Positions 7,567 through 19,432 of a stretch of DNA of 64,000 bases are shown here, one piece after another. The first letter of the stretch is position 1. Each line of letters starts with the position of its first letter. A model generated the notes under the pieces. The model saw nothing but the letters and a program-made list of their open reading frames with translations, was not told the origin of the DNA and did not search any database. Source of the DNA: Spiribacter vilamensis (GTDB lineage Bacteria; Pseudomonadota; Gammaproteobacteria; Nitrococcales; Nitrococcaceae); the NCBI RefSeq assembly GCF_004217415.1, contig NZ_SHLI01000001.1:868001-932000 (forward strand). The letters run 5' to 3'. The translations under genes and the position numbers were made by a program.

Positions 7567-8955
7567 ATGGAGAATCCTGGCTTCCTCATCATCGGCGGTG
7601 GTGTGACCGGACTTGCACTCGCCCTCGAGCTCGCACGCCAGGGGCGATCCGTCACGCTGGTGGAGGCCGCGGAATCACCGGGTGGCAATGTCCATTCGGT
7701 GACAGAGGACGAGTGGCAAATGGAGCTGGGGCCCAACACCCTGCTCTGTACGCTCCCCCTGTATCGACTGATTGACTCGCTGGGACTGGTGGACGAGGTC
7801 ATCTTTCCACCAACCGCCAGCAAGAAGCGTTATGTGGTCAATGACGGGCAGCCTGTCGCGTTGCCGAGCGGCGTCCTGTCCGCACTGACGCATCCACTCC
7901 TCGGTTTCAAGGCGTGGGGCCACCTGTTGTCCGAACCTTTCCGTGGATCCGCCGCCCACGAAGAAACGCTCGCTGCGTTCGTCGAACGACGCCTCGGTCC
8001 GCGTGTCCTCGAGCATTTCGTTGATCCGTTTGTTTCCGGCGTTTACGCCGGTGATCCTCAACGCCTGTCGGCCCGGGCGGCCATGCCTCGGCTCCACCGG
8101 CTGGAACAGCGGCATGGATCGCTACTGCGCGGCGGCATCACGGAAATGGCAAGCGCCAGGGCGCAGCGTCGGCAGGCGCGTATCGATGGTTTTCCCGATC
8201 ACTGGCGAGGCAATCTGGTCAGCTTCCCGAAGGGCCTGGCCACCCTGACCCGGGCGATGGCGAATGAATTCGCGCACTACCCCGAAGCGCGTCTGGTCAC
8301 GGGTAGCGAGGTGAAATCCATCCATCGGGACGAGAGCGGGTGGCAGGCCGTGGACCAGCACGATCGGTCTTTTCACGGCCATGAGGTGGTTCTCACTACA
8401 CCCTCGTCGGTCAGCGCGAAGCTGCTTGAAGACGTGGATACCGACCTCCAGGCAGCTCTGGATGAGATCGTGTATCCGCCCCTCGCGGCCGTAGCACTGG
8501 GGTATCCGCGCGACGCTATTTCGCATCCGCTTGACGGTTTCGGCATGCTCATCCCCAGCAGAGAAAACCGGCAGACACTGGGTGCGCTGTTCTCCTCGAC
8601 GCTGTTCCCCGCCCGGGCTCCCGAAGGGCATGCGCTTCTCACCTGCTTCATTGGCGGCCGCCGGAATCCTGGCGTCATGGCACAGCCCGATAATGAACTG
8701 ATCAGCATCATCAGTACGGAGCTGGGCGAGATTCTCGGTATTCAGGGAACACCCGTGTTCTCACGAGTGAAGCGCTGGTCGGAGGCCATTCCGCAATACG
8801 AGGTTGGGCATCTCGAGCGGATCGAGGCCATCAAGGCAAGGGTGGCCAGACACCGCGGATTGCACCTGGTCGGCAACTGGCGTGACGGTATCAGCGTCGG
8901 TGACTGCATCGACAGCGGCCAAGCCATGGCCCGGCGGCTGCAGATGACGGTTTAA
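7567..8955 (+). CDS. hemY: Oxygen-dependent protoporphyrinogen oxidase (HemY/PPOX family)
   Basis: 462 residues. FAD enzyme that oxidises protoporphyrinogen IX to protoporphyrin IX, the penultimate step of haem synthesis. The N terminus has the dinucleotide-binding signature I-I-G-G-G-V-T-G-L followed by the acidic V-E-A-A and the G-G-N-V-H-S segment; the middle has F-V-D-P-F-V-S-G-V-Y-A-G-D-P, typical of PPOX; the C terminus ends with the second FAD motif H-L-V-G-N-W-R-D-G-I-S-V-G-D. Length matches bacterial HemY. AGGTGG lies 8 bases upstream of ATG. It is convergent with the DUF805 gene, the two stop codons touching. Some databases label this family hemG. Confidence 0.93.
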   Translation: MENPGFLIIGGGVTGLALALELARQGRSVTLVEAAESPGGNVHSVTEDEWQMELGPNTLLCTLPLYRLIDSLGLVDEVIFPPTASKKRYVVNDGQPVALPSGVLSALTHPLLGFKAWGHLLSEPFRGSAAHEETLAAFVERRLGPRVLEHFVDPFVSGVYAGDPQRLSARAAMPRLHRLEQRHGSLLRGGITEMASARAQRRQARIDGFPDHWRGNLVSFPKGLATLTRAMANEFAHYPEARLVTGSEVKSIHRDESGWQAVDQHDRSFHGHEVVLTTPSSVSAKLLEDVDTDLQAALDEIVYPPLAAVALGYPRDAISHPLDGFGMLIPSRENRQTLGALFSSTLFPARAPEGHALLTCFIGGRRNPGVMAQPDNELISIISTELGEILGIQGTPVFSRVKRWSEAIPQYEVGHLERIEAIKARVARHRGLHLVGNWRDGISVGDCIDSGQAMARRLQMTV

Positions 8956-9309
8956 TCAGCGGGGGTAATCAAGCCGGTCAGCCCCACGATTCACGGGTGG
9001 AAGCAGGCCGATCACCGCCACGGGTATGACGGCGATATAGGGCAGGAACACGGTGGCTGACCAGAACGGATTGATCCCTGCCTCCCGGCAACGTCGGGCA
9101 CCAGTCGCCAGTTGCAGCCAGATCGGGCCGACCCACAAAGGCGAAAGCAGGATGACGATCGCGAGGAAGGTAAGAGGATGCATGTCAGGGGCGGTCGCAC
9201 CAGCGACGATAATCGGCACCATCACGGCCCCGATCAGTAGATTGATCACTGTAACCGCCCAGTAGACCTCTCGCCTAGACTCACCCTCAAAACTGAAATA
9301 CTGACGCAC
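8956..9309 (-). CDS. DUF805 family small inner membrane protein
   Basis: 117 residues with about three to four hydrophobic segments. The start M-R-Q-Y-F-S-F-E-G-E-S-R-R-E-V-Y-W and the internal A-R-R-C-R-E-A-G-I-N-P-F-W match the DUF805 (YhaH-like) pattern of an N-terminal R-R-x-Y-W and an A-R-R-x-x-D/E-x-G motif. The family has no established function. It is a single gene whose stop codon abuts that of hemY. Confidence 0.75.
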   Translation of the reverse strand: MRQYFSFEGESRREVYWAVTVINLLIGAVMVPIIVAGATAPDMHPLTFLAIVILLSPLWVGPIWLQLATGARRCREAGINPFWSATVFLPYIAVIPVAVIGLLPPVNRGADRLDYPR

Positions 9310-9454
9310 GGCACGGACCCCTTACTGCTCACGCTGTTTGTTTGAGAAGGGAAGGTTAAACGATTCAGCCGGGGCGGCTGCAACCGCTGCAGGCAGCTGC
9401 GGGCAATTGCGTCATTCGTAGACTCCCCGTCAAGTACACAATCCGAGAGTAGAC

Positions 9455-9565
9455 ACTAAACGCCCCGGGTTTTAAGGACGCTCCAGGACTCGAGAGGCTT
9501 TAGCCGTGAAAATCAAATCACGTATTTCCCCCGAGGTTCGCGAGCGCGCGGTAGGATCGGGATAA
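9455..9565 (+). mobile_element. Left-end remnant of an IS3-family insertion sequence
   Basis: The sequence from about 9456 (TAAACGCCCCGGGTTTT) closely resembles the left inverted repeat of IS3-group elements, and 50 bases later GTG 9506 opens a 19-codon frame reading M-K-I-K-S-R-I-S-P-E-V-R-E-R-A-V, the characteristic start of IS3-type OrfA, before TAA 9563-9565. Nothing of the remaining transposase (rest of OrfA, OrfB DDE domain) follows, so this is a dead fragment. The 310-bp gap 9310-9619 holds nothing else I can recognise; the remnant sits just upstream of the sugar dehydrogenase gene. Confidence 0.75.
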
Positions 9566-9619
9566 GGCCGTTACGTAGTCAACCGAAAAGATCCGGTGCG
9601 GCCGTGGAGATCCCGGAAT

Positions 9620-10711
9620 ATGCCGAGGCAAACGATGATCGTCGTCTTTGAGCACCTGTTCCACTATTTGATCGTCCTGCTTGCAGGCCTGACAGCGACG
9701 ACCGCAATGGCGGACTCGGGTGTGGAGACGCTCGCCAAAGATCTTGAGCACCCGTGGGGGATGGCCTTTCTCGCGGAAGGCGAAGTGCTGGTTACCGAGC
9801 GGCCCGGGCGGTTGCTTTATCTGGACCTGGAGACTGGCCAGCGAGCGCAGGTCTCGGGCGTGCCGGCGGTGGATGCACAGGGTCAGGGCGGGCTGCTGGA
9901 TATCGAACTGCACCCTGATTTCAGTGACAACCGGCAGGTCTACCTGACCTGGGCAGGTGCCTGCGGGGACGGTAATGCCACCCACCTCGGTCGAGGTCGG
10001 CTCACCGATGACAACCAGCTCGCCGACTTCGAAACCCTGTTCGTGGCGACGCCCTGTGTTGAGAGCACCAAGCATTTCGGCTCCCGCATCAGCTTTGATG
10101 GCGCGGGACATGTACTGTTCACTACCGGGGATCGCGGCGAGCGTGACCGCGCGCAGGATCTTGAAGACCACAATGGCGCGGTCATCCGGCTTCATGACGA
10201 TGGCAGCATTCCGGCGACCAATCCGTTTGTTGGTCAGGCCAACGCCGAAGCGGCCATTTACAGCTACGGGCATCGTAATCCTCAGGGCGCGGCGCGCCAT
10301 CCCGAGACCGGTGCCCTGTGGATCCACGAGCACGGACCTCGGGGCGGCGACGAGATCAACCTCCCCGCGGCGGGTGAGAACTTCGGCTGGCCAGAGACCA
10401 CCTATGGCCGCGAGTACTGGGGGCCGGAGATCGCACCGAGCGAGAAACCGGGCACCATCCAGCCCATCCACGTCTGGACGCCCTCCATTGCCCCGTCTGG
10501 CATGGCCTTCCACAACGGGGATCTCTACGTCGGTGCGCTCGCCAAGGTCCATCTCGCGCGACTGCGACTCGACGGCCAGGAGGTGGTGAGTGAAGAGCGG
10601 CTTCTAGAGGACCGGGGGTGGCGCATTCGGGCCGTGGAAAGCGGGCCGGATGGAAATCTCTACCTGCTAACGGACCAGGCCAATGGCCGCCTTGTCCGGG
10701 TGAATCCGTGA
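9620..10711 (+). CDS. Periplasmic PQQ-dependent aldose sugar dehydrogenase (YliI/Asd-like)
   Basis: 363 residues from ATG 9620 (GGAG 10 bases upstream; an ATG at 9635 is also possible). An N-terminal signal peptide ends near T-A-M-A-D. The remainder is the six-bladed propeller of the soluble glucose/sorbosone dehydrogenase family: E-H-P-W-G-M-A-F, G-G-L-L-D-I-E-L-H-P-D-F, F-T-T-G-D-R-G, Y-G-H-R-N-P-Q-G, H-E-H-G-P-R-G-G-D-E-I-N and N-F-G-W-P, which include the catalytic His and PQQ- and calcium-binding segments. It should oxidise aldoses to lactones in the periplasm with PQQ. No PQQ synthesis genes are in the window. Located between two copies of the hairpin repeat, with an IS3 remnant just upstream. 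Confidence 0.88.
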   Translation: MPRQTMIVVFEHLFHYLIVLLAGLTATTAMADSGVETLAKDLEHPWGMAFLAEGEVLVTERPGRLLYLDLETGQRAQVSGVPAVDAQGQGGLLDIELHPDFSDNRQVYLTWAGACGDGNATHLGRGRLTDDNQLADFETLFVATPCVESTKHFGSRISFDGAGHVLFTTGDRGERDRAQDLEDHNGAVIRLHDDGSIPATNPFVGQANAEAAIYSYGHRNPQGAARHPETGALWIHEHGPRGGDEINLPAAGENFGWPETTYGREYWGPEIAPSEKPGTIQPIHVWTPSIAPSGMAFHNGDLYVGALAKVHLARLRLDGQEVVSEERLLEDRGWRIRAVESGPDGNLYLLTDQANGRLVRVNP

Positions 10712-10732
10712 CAGACGAGATGAGTCGCTGAG

Positions 10733-10822
10733 TCCGTTGTCAGCTTTCCCTAACCCTTTGCACACGGCCAGTACACACGGATCAATGTGTATAGGGAGTG
10801 TGCGAGCGGTTGGAAATAGGTG
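10733..10822 (+). repeat. Dispersed hairpin repeat, copy 2
   Basis: Second copy of the element at 7415-7502, same orientation. Core hairpin 10760-10803: GCACAC/GTGTGC, internal loop of 6+6, TACACA/TGTGTA, 8-base loop (CGGATCAA here, CTTTTTGA in copy 1). It follows the sugar dehydrogenase stop codon by 22 bases and is not followed by a T-run, so it is not a simple terminator. Confidence 0.8.
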
Positions 10823-10882
10823 ACAACGCGCCTTCCTCTACCCGAATCCGTCCCGGTGGGTTCGAACTCCCAGCGTCGAGCA

Positions 10883-11005
10883 GAGAGGGTGGGATTGATT
10901 CGGCCCTCACGGGCCTCACCCTCCGGGCGCAGCGCTGCCGCGCCGCGTCCCAATCGCTGCGCGATTGGTCGAACCCATCATCTATTCCTTCGTGGGTTCG
11001 AACCC
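10883..11005. repeat. tRNA-Ser-like debris downstream of tRNA-Ser
   Basis: The gap 10823-11022 carries pieces that resemble parts of the adjacent tRNA-Ser. Bases 10883-10896 repeat exactly the 14 bases GAGAGGGTGGGATT of the tRNA 3' end (11060-11073). Bases 10987-11005 repeat its variable/T-arm (CCTTCGTGGGTTCGAA) in inverted orientation. A further T-loop-like G-G-G-T-T-C-G-A-A lies at 10858-10866, and a perfect 7-bp hairpin (CAATCGC/GCGATTG) at 10951-10967. These look like degenerate duplications, as left by past recombination or integration at a tRNA gene. No coding gene is supported here. Confidence 0.5.
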
Positions 11006-11022
11006 CGGCTTTCGTCAGACAC

Positions 11023-11048
11023 AAAAAAAGGGCCTGCGGCCCCTTTTT
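11023..11048 (-). terminator. Rho-independent terminator of tRNA-Ser
   Basis: On the minus strand, a GC stem GGGCC-GCA-GGCCC flanked by an A-run and a run of seven T. The A/T flanks also pair, so it could work in both directions. It lies 6 bases beyond the encoded CCA of tRNA-Ser. Confidence 0.9.
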
Positions 11049-11052
11049 CATG

Positions 11053-11146
<94 letters not shown>

Positions 11147-11205
11147 GATGTAAGACGCAAGAATACGGTATCGAGGGCGGTCTCGTAAACCGGGCCGTTC
11201 CCGAG

Positions 11206-11412
11206 CTAGCGATCGTCGTCGGCAGCGCGCTTTTCTTCAGGCGTTCCATCCTCTTCGCGGATGCGCTCGTAGATTTCCTCGCGATGAACCGTGACATCCC
11301 TGGGCGCTTTGACACCGATGCGGACCTGGTTGCCCTTGACACCCAGCACTGTCACGGCGACGTCGTCGCCAATCATCAGGGTTTCACCGACCCTGCGGGT
11401 CAGAATAAGCAT
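11206..11412 (-). CDS. csrA: Carbon storage regulator CsrA
   Basis: 68 residues. RNA-binding global regulator that binds GGA motifs in mRNA leaders. It begins [15 protein letters not shown] and contains [13 protein letters not shown] and V-H-R-E-E-I-Y, the beta-strand and helix signatures of CsrA. The C-terminal tail is unusually acidic ([10 protein letters not shown]). AGGAG lies upstream of the start. A 158-bp gap separates it from lysC and is AT-rich, probably holding its promoter, but I cannot assign boxes with confidence. It precedes tRNA-Ser on the same strand. CsrA often links to c-di-GMP and biofilm control, relevant to the many such genes here. Confidence 0.97.
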   Translation of the reverse strand: MLILTRRVGETLMIGDDVAVTVLGVKGNQVRIGVKAPRDVTVHREEIYERIREEDGTPEEKRAADDDR

Positions 11413-11570
11413 TCCGACATCTCCTCGTTGTTATTGCGACCGCCTCAATGTCGGACTCGCATTCCCTCGCGTAATATCCGGTATAGCTTATCCAGTACTA
11501 CTATTTTTTGATTGTATATTCTATGACCCGGACTGTCTCCCCTGCGTTCAGCCCAATTATGCGCCTCTGA

Positions 11571-12848
11571 CTAGACCGATTGACCTTCGACGCTCACCGT
11601 ATTGCCACTGCGATCATCCAGCCCAAAGGCCTTGTGGAGCGCGCGGGTTCCCACCTCGAGGGATTCCTCGTCGGTTACCACCGAGATCTTGATCTCGGAG
11701 GTCGAGATCATCTGGATGTTGATCCCCTCCGCCGCCAGCGCCTTGAACATGCGGCTCGCCACGCCGGCATGCGAGCGCATGCCCACGCCGACCAGCGAGA
11801 GCTTGCCGATGCTGTTGTCACCGAACACCTCGCGGGCGCCGAGCACCTCGGCCTGCTTGCGCAGAATATCCAGGGCCCGATCGTATTCGGTCTTGTTCAC
11901 CGTGAAGGTAAAGTCGGTCAGACCCTCATTGCTGATGTTCTGCACGATCATGTCGACCTCGATGTTGGCATCCGCCACCGGACCGAGGATCTGGGTCGCG
12001 ATACCCGGGGTGTCCGGCACGCCGATCATGGTCAGCTTCGCTTCATCGCGATTGAATGCGATGCCCGCGATCAGGGGCTCTTCCATACTGCCCTGCTGCA
12101 TATTCTTCTGTCCCTCCATCGTGATCAATGTCCCGGGGCCGTCCTGAAACGAGGACAGCACCCGGAGTGGCACCTGGTATTTGCCGGCAAACTCCACCGC
12201 CCGGATCTGCAAGACCTTCGAGCCAAGGCTTGCGAGCTCGAGCATTTCCTCGAAGGTTACTGTCTCGAGACGCCTTGCCGTGGGAACCACCCGCGGGTCG
12301 GTCGTGTAAACGCCGTCCACGTCGGTGTAGATCTGGCACTCATCCGCTTCGAGCGCCGCCGCAAGCGCGACGGCCGTGGTGTCAGAGCCGCCGCGTCCCA
12401 GCGTGGTGATCGAGCCATTCTCGTCGACGCCCTGGAAACCGGCCACCACGACGATTCGGCCTGCACCGAGGTCCTCGCGGATGAGTTCGGCATCGATGTC
12501 CTGAATCCGCGCCTTGCTGAATGCACTGTCGGTGAGGATGCGCACCTGCGCGCCGGTGAGGCAGCGCGCCGGCGCGCCCATGCGCTCGAGCACCATCGTC
12601 AGCAGCGCGATGGTCACCGTCTCGCCCGTGGAGAGCAGCAGATCATGCTCACGCGGTCGGGGCGTTGAGCTCTGCGCGGCGCCGAAGGCCAGCTCGTTGA
12701 GGCGATCGGTTTCGCCTTTCATGGCCGAGACGACGACCACGACGTCGTGGCCGGCCTCGCGCGAGGCGATCACCTTGCGCGCGACGTTCTCGATGCGTTC
12801 GATATCGGCGACCGAGGAGCCGCCGAATTTCTGGACAACTAGCGACAT
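11571..12848 (-). CDS. lysC: Aspartate kinase
   Basis: 425 residues. Phosphorylates aspartate, the first step to Lys, Thr, Met and, in halophiles, ectoine. N-terminal kinase domain with K-F-G-G-S-S-V and the V-V-V-V-S-A-M-K-G segment; G-R-G-G-S-D-T-T-A-V in the substrate loop; two C-terminal ACT domains (from about residue 265), the usual site of Lys/Thr feedback. Thirteen bases separate it from alaS upstream, so alaS-lysC are likely cotranscribed, as in Pseudomonas-type genomes. Confidence 0.96.
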   Translation of the reverse strand: MSLVVQKFGGSSVADIERIENVARKVIASREAGHDVVVVVSAMKGETDRLNELAFGAAQSSTPRPREHDLLLSTGETVTIALLTMVLERMGAPARCLTGAQVRILTDSAFSKARIQDIDAELIREDLGAGRIVVVAGFQGVDENGSITTLGRGGSDTTAVALAAALEADECQIYTDVDGVYTTDPRVVPTARRLETVTFEEMLELASLGSKVLQIRAVEFAGKYQVPLRVLSSFQDGPGTLITMEGQKNMQQGSMEEPLIAGIAFNRDEAKLTMIGVPDTPGIATQILGPVADANIEVDMIVQNISNEGLTDFTFTVNKTEYDRALDILRKQAEVLGAREVFGDNSIGKLSLVGVGMRSHAGVASRMFKALAAEGINIQMISTSEIKISVVTDEESLEVGTRALHKAFGLDDRSGNTVSVEGQSV

Positions 12849-12860
12849 GGAGATCCCTTG

Positions 12861-15464
<2,604 letters not shown>

Positions 15465-15476
15465 TCGAATCTGCTT

Positions 15477-15959
15477 TCAAGTGTCTGTGTTCTCTTTTTC
15501 GTTCGCCGCTTCATCGAGCACGCGGTGGACCAGCTCGGCACTGAACCCCCGACCTGCCAGGAACCGTGCCTGGCGCGACCACTCGCGCCGATCGCTCGGG
15601 GCGACGCCGAAGCGCCGGCGCCACGCGGCGCGACAGTAGTTCAGCCACGTATCGTCGACAAGTTCCAGGGAGCGGTCAATCTCTGCAGCGTCGACGCCCC
15701 GCGCCTGCAAATCGGCGCGGATCTTCACGGGACCCTGTCCATTCTCGCAGCGGGTCCGTGCAAACATCTCGGCAAATCGCTGATCGCTTAACAGATTTTC
15801 CTCGATCAGCGTATCCAGTACGGCGGGGATCTCGGTACGCGAAAAGTCGCGCGCCTCGAGCTTGCGCTTAAGCTCGAGGCGCGAGTGCTCGCGGCGGGCG
15901 AGCAGGCGAATACAGCACTCGCGTATCGCCTCGGAGGAATCGGCGGGTTCGGCACTCAT
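15477..15959 (-). CDS. recX: Regulatory protein RecX
   Basis: 160 residues, three-helix repeats of the RecX family: an [20 protein letters not shown] opening, then [13 protein letters not shown] and a C-terminal A-R-F-L-A-G-R-G-F motif. RecX caps RecA filaments and blocks their extension. Five bases downstream of recA, so made from the same transcript in the classical recA-recX pair. Confidence 0.95.
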   Translation of the reverse strand: MSAEPADSSEAIRECCIRLLARREHSRLELKRKLEARDFSRTEIPAVLDTLIEENLLSDQRFAEMFARTRCENGQGPVKIRADLQARGVDAAEIDRSLELVDDTWLNYCRAAWRRRFGVAPSDRREWSRQARFLAGRGFSAELVHRVLDEAANEKENTDT

Positions 15960-15964
15960 CGGTG

Positions 15965-17008
<1,044 letters not shown>

Positions 17009-17064
17009 ACCTAACCCCTGGGTCTGCAAACCGTCAATAATGCCCTGATTGTCCCACAGTACCG

Positions 17065-17090
17065 CCCGACCGCCCACCCCGGCGGTCGGG
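17065..17090. other. Strong GC hairpin between pncC and recA
   Basis: Perfect 10-bp inverted repeat CCCGACCGCC / GGCGGTCGGG around a 6-base loop. It starts 12 bases past the pncC stop codon and 57 bases before the recA start. There is no T-run on either strand, so it may be a processing or pausing structure rather than a full intrinsic terminator. Confidence 0.6.
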
Positions 17091-17102
17091 GTTGAGCGAC
17101 CG

Positions 17103-17606
17103 TCAGGCGGCGGATTGCCGCATCAGCACACCCCGAAGCGCGTGCGCCACGCTCTCGCGACGAACGGCGTCGCGGTCCCCGGAGAAAATCACGGAATCGG
17201 TCACCACCTGACCCTCGGGCCAGGCCCAGGCAAACCAGACCAGGCCCACCGGCTTGCGCGTGGAACCGCCGCCGGGGCCCGCGATGCCGGTGGTCGCAAG
17301 CGCTACGCGTCGATCATCGCCGACCCGTGCACCCGTCGCCATCGCCGCCGCGGTCTCGCCGCTGACCGCCCCGAAGCCCTCGAGCGTTGCCGCCGGGACA
17401 CCAAGACGCGCCTGCTTGGCGGCATTGCTGTACGTGACAACACCCTCATCGAACCAGCGCGAGCTGCCGGCCCGGTCGGTGCAGACCTTCGCGATCCAGC
17501 CCCCGGTGCAGGACTCCGCCGTGGCGAGCCGCCAGCCGGCGTCGATCAGCCGGCCCGCGACCTGCCCGACCAGCGCCTCGAGCACTTCGTCGGTGGCAGC
17601 CACCAT
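17103..17606 (-). CDS. pncC: CinA C-terminal-type nicotinamide-nucleotide amidase (PncC)
   Basis: 167 residues, a stand-alone CinA C-terminal domain. Deamidates NMN to nicotinate mononucleotide in the pyridine-nucleotide cycle. Signatures: [11 protein letters not shown] near residue 30, [15 protein letters not shown] and T-G-I-A-G-P-G-G-G. Located next to recA as in many proteobacteria; 7 bases separate it from the universal stress gene upstream. Confidence 0.93.
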   Translation of the reverse strand: MVAATDEVLEALVGQVAGRLIDAGWRLATAESCTGGWIAKVCTDRAGSSRWFDEGVVTYSNAAKQARLGVPAATLEGFGAVSGETAAAMATGARVGDDRRVALATTGIAGPGGGSTRKPVGLVWFAWAWPEGQVVTDSVIFSGDRDAVRRESVAHALRGVLMRQSAA

Positions 17607-17613
17607 CGAGCGC

Positions 17614-18081
17614 TCAGCGGACCACGGTCACCGGGCAGCCGGCGTGGTGTAACACCCGCTGGCTGACACTCCCGAGGAGGAACTCCTTGAAGCCGCTCAG
17701 GCCACGCCGGCCGATGACGATCATCGGATCATCCTCGCCGGCCGCGTGCTCGACGATGGCCTCGGCGGGACTGCCGGAGATGATCTGCTCCTGGATCTCG
17801 ATGGTTGTCTCGCCCACCGCCTTGCGGGTCGCCGCGAATGCCTTCTCGGCGCTTTGGTCGCGGAGGCGATCGAACGCCTCGGGTGCGAAATACTCGAGTG
17901 CCTCGGGCCCCGGCGCCTCGGTGGGAATGCCGAACATGTCGACGGGGTCTTTCGGGAACGCGTAGACCAGCCGAACCGGGGCGCCCAGCCCCTCGGCGAT
18001 ACCAACGGCGTACCGGGCCGCCTCGCTGGCGCCCTCGGATCCGTCCACGGGAACAATCAGGATATCGGGTTGACGGGACAT
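17614..18081 (-). CDS. Universal stress protein (UspA family)
   Basis: 155 residues, one Usp domain. The start I-L-I-V-P-V-D-G-S-E-G-A-S-E-A-A and the C-terminal ATP-binding signature G-x2-G-x9-G-S (G-R-R-G-L-S-G-F-K-E-F-L-L-G-S) are both present, so it is of the ATP-binding subgroup. The precise role is unknown. Nineteen bases downstream of the VIT1-type transporter gene and just before pncC. Confidence 0.92.
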   Translation of the reverse strand: MSRQPDILIVPVDGSEGASEAARYAVGIAEGLGAPVRLVYAFPKDPVDMFGIPTEAPGPEALEYFAPEAFDRLRDQSAEKAFAATRKAVGETTIEIQEQIISGSPAEAIVEHAAGEDDPMIVIGRRGLSGFKEFLLGSVSQRVLHHAGCPVTVVR

Positions 18082-18100
18082 CGGTTTCTCCTCCCTGCAG

Positions 18101-18859
18101 TTATTTCGAGATGGCCAGTCCCATCTCGGTCATCATCGGCTCGAACACACCACCGACCAGGTAGGCGATGATCGCCGCGCCGCCGCCCATCAGCAATGTC
18201 TCCAGACCGGATCGCAGATGGCCTTCACCCAGCATAACGCCCTTGACGAAGCCGATGCCGAAAAAGGTGATCGCGGTCAGGAGACTGCTGGCTACAAAGG
18301 CCAGGTCGACGCCGATCGCCGGTGACATGAACGGCAGCAGCGGGATGGCGCCGACCAGCACGAAGGCGCTGAAGGTCCATAGCGCGGCACGGACGGGATC
18401 CGCGCCGTCAAGCTCGAGGCCATGCTCCTCGCGCAGCATGGTATCCACCCACAGCGACTCGTCGGCCGAGATGGTGTCGACGATCTCCTCGAGCACCTCG
18501 CCCTCGAAGCCCTTGCGGGCGAAAATCTGGCGGATTTCCTCGCGCTCGCCATCAGGAACATGGCGTATGTGACTGTTTTCCGTCGCCCGCGCCTGGTCAA
18601 GGGCGTCACGCTCGCTCTTGACGCCCTGGTAGTTGCTCACCCCCATGCTGAAGCCGTCGGCGATCAGGCTCGAGAGCCCGAGGCCGAGGGCAATCAGTCC
18701 CGGCAGACCGGCGCCGGCTACGCTCGCGACCACCGCGAACGTAGTCACGCAGCCATCGATACCGCCGAGTATCCCGTCGCGCAGATAGCTCGTCCGCCGC
18801 CCGGTCTCGAGCCGGTGGCGGATATCCTCCGGATGGTGGCTGTGTTCAAGCTCCGGCAT
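18101..18859 (-). CDS. VIT1/CCC1 family iron/manganese transporter
   Basis: 252 residues. N-terminal cytosolic segment, then R-D-G-I-L-G-G-I-D-G-C-V-T-T-F-A-V-V-A starting the first membrane helix, a second helix with L-S-S-L-I-A-D-G-F-S-M-G-V, a long acidic cytoplasmic loop (about 85-150) rich in Glu that in the family binds divalent metal, and three C-terminal helices. This is the five-helix VIT1/CCC1 layout, which exports or sequesters Fe(II) or Mn(II). Metal specificity cannot be read from the sequence. First gene of a run with usp. Confidence 0.9.
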   Translation of the reverse strand: MPELEHSHHPEDIRHRLETGRRTSYLRDGILGGIDGCVTTFAVVASVAGAGLPGLIALGLGLSSLIADGFSMGVSNYQGVKSERDALDQARATENSHIRHVPDGEREEIRQIFARKGFEGEVLEEIVDTISADESLWVDTMLREEHGLELDGADPVRAALWTFSAFVLVGAIPLLPFMSPAIGVDLAFVASSLLTAITFFGIGFVKGVMLGEGHLRSGLETLLMGGGAAIIAYLVGGVFEPMMTEMGLAISK

Positions 18860-18877
18860 TGAAGGATCCCTTGCAGG

Positions 18878-19129
18878 TTAGTGGCGGTCGCTGACCGGAT
18901 GGACACGCAGACTCCACACCTCGGGGCCCTCATCCACCGGCGTGATCTCGAAGCGGCCCGGGTACTGCGAGTGGATATGGTGGGGCAGATACGCCGGACG
19001 CTCGCGAAAGACGAGCAGGATGTCTTCGTCGGGTTTGAGGGCGGCCAGGGTCTGCTCGACGAGCATCAGCCGGGTCTGCGGTCGGTGCAGCCGCAGATCA
19101 ATGACACCGCCGGGATAATCGGCGCCCAT
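18878..19129 (-). CDS. DUF2249 domain protein
   Basis: 83 residues from ATG 19129; the frame extends further upstream but that part overlaps the preceding gene and is not homologous. V-I-D-L-R-L-H-R-P-Q, then L-K-P-D-E-D-I-L-L-V-F-R-E-R-P-A-Y-L and a final W-S-L-R-V-H-P match the TusA-like fold of DUF2249, except that the usual catalytic-type residues are not evident. The family is linked to sulfur or redox metabolism without a firm role. Four bases after the small gene upstream. Confidence 0.7.
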   Translation of the reverse strand: MGADYPGGVIDLRLHRPQTRLMLVEQTLAALKPDEDILLVFRERPAYLPHHIHSQYPGRFEITPVDEGPEVWSLRVHPVSDRH

Positions 19130-19133
19130 ACCG

Positions 19134-19382
19134 CTAGAACCCGAGCGGGGAAGTGGCGTCGAAATCGGTGGCATCGGCCAGTGCATCCGCGAGCGCCGCG
19201 TCATCCATGGCGGCGAGCTGGCCTAGTGCCTCCTGCTGGGTGTCGGCACCAATCGCGAGTTTGCGCACCTCGCCGGCCGCATCGCCCGGCCCGGCACTGA
19301 ATATGAGGTAGTACGTCCCGTAGGAACCGAACAGCACATCCACACTCCACTCATTGCCGTCTGAATCACTCAATCGCCGCAT
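19134..19382 (-). CDS. Small acidic protein of unknown function
   Basis: 82 residues, not recognised. It starts M-R-R-L-S-D-S-D-G-N-E-W and has G-S-Y-G-T-Y-Y-L-I-F-S then an Ala/Asp-rich helical tail. No signal peptide or membrane helix, so probably cytosolic. Its stop lies 4 bases before the DUF2249 start, implying cotranslation, and codon use is like the neighbours, so it is likely a real gene. It is divergent from the MFS gene across a 50-bp gap. Confidence 0.65.
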   Translation of the reverse strand: MRRLSDSDGNEWSVDVLFGSYGTYYLIFSAGPGDAAGEVRKLAIGADTQQEALGQLAAMDDAALADALADATDFDATSPLGF

Positions 19383-19432
19383 AGACCGCCTCCTCGGGTG
19401 CTAGAGTCTAGCGTTTCATGTCAGGAGATTGC

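Noticed and set aside
17044-17061. LexA-like box before recA (CTG...CAG)
   Set aside because: The best match has a 9-base spacer rather than the 10 required for a CTG-N10-CAG site, so I do not call it.
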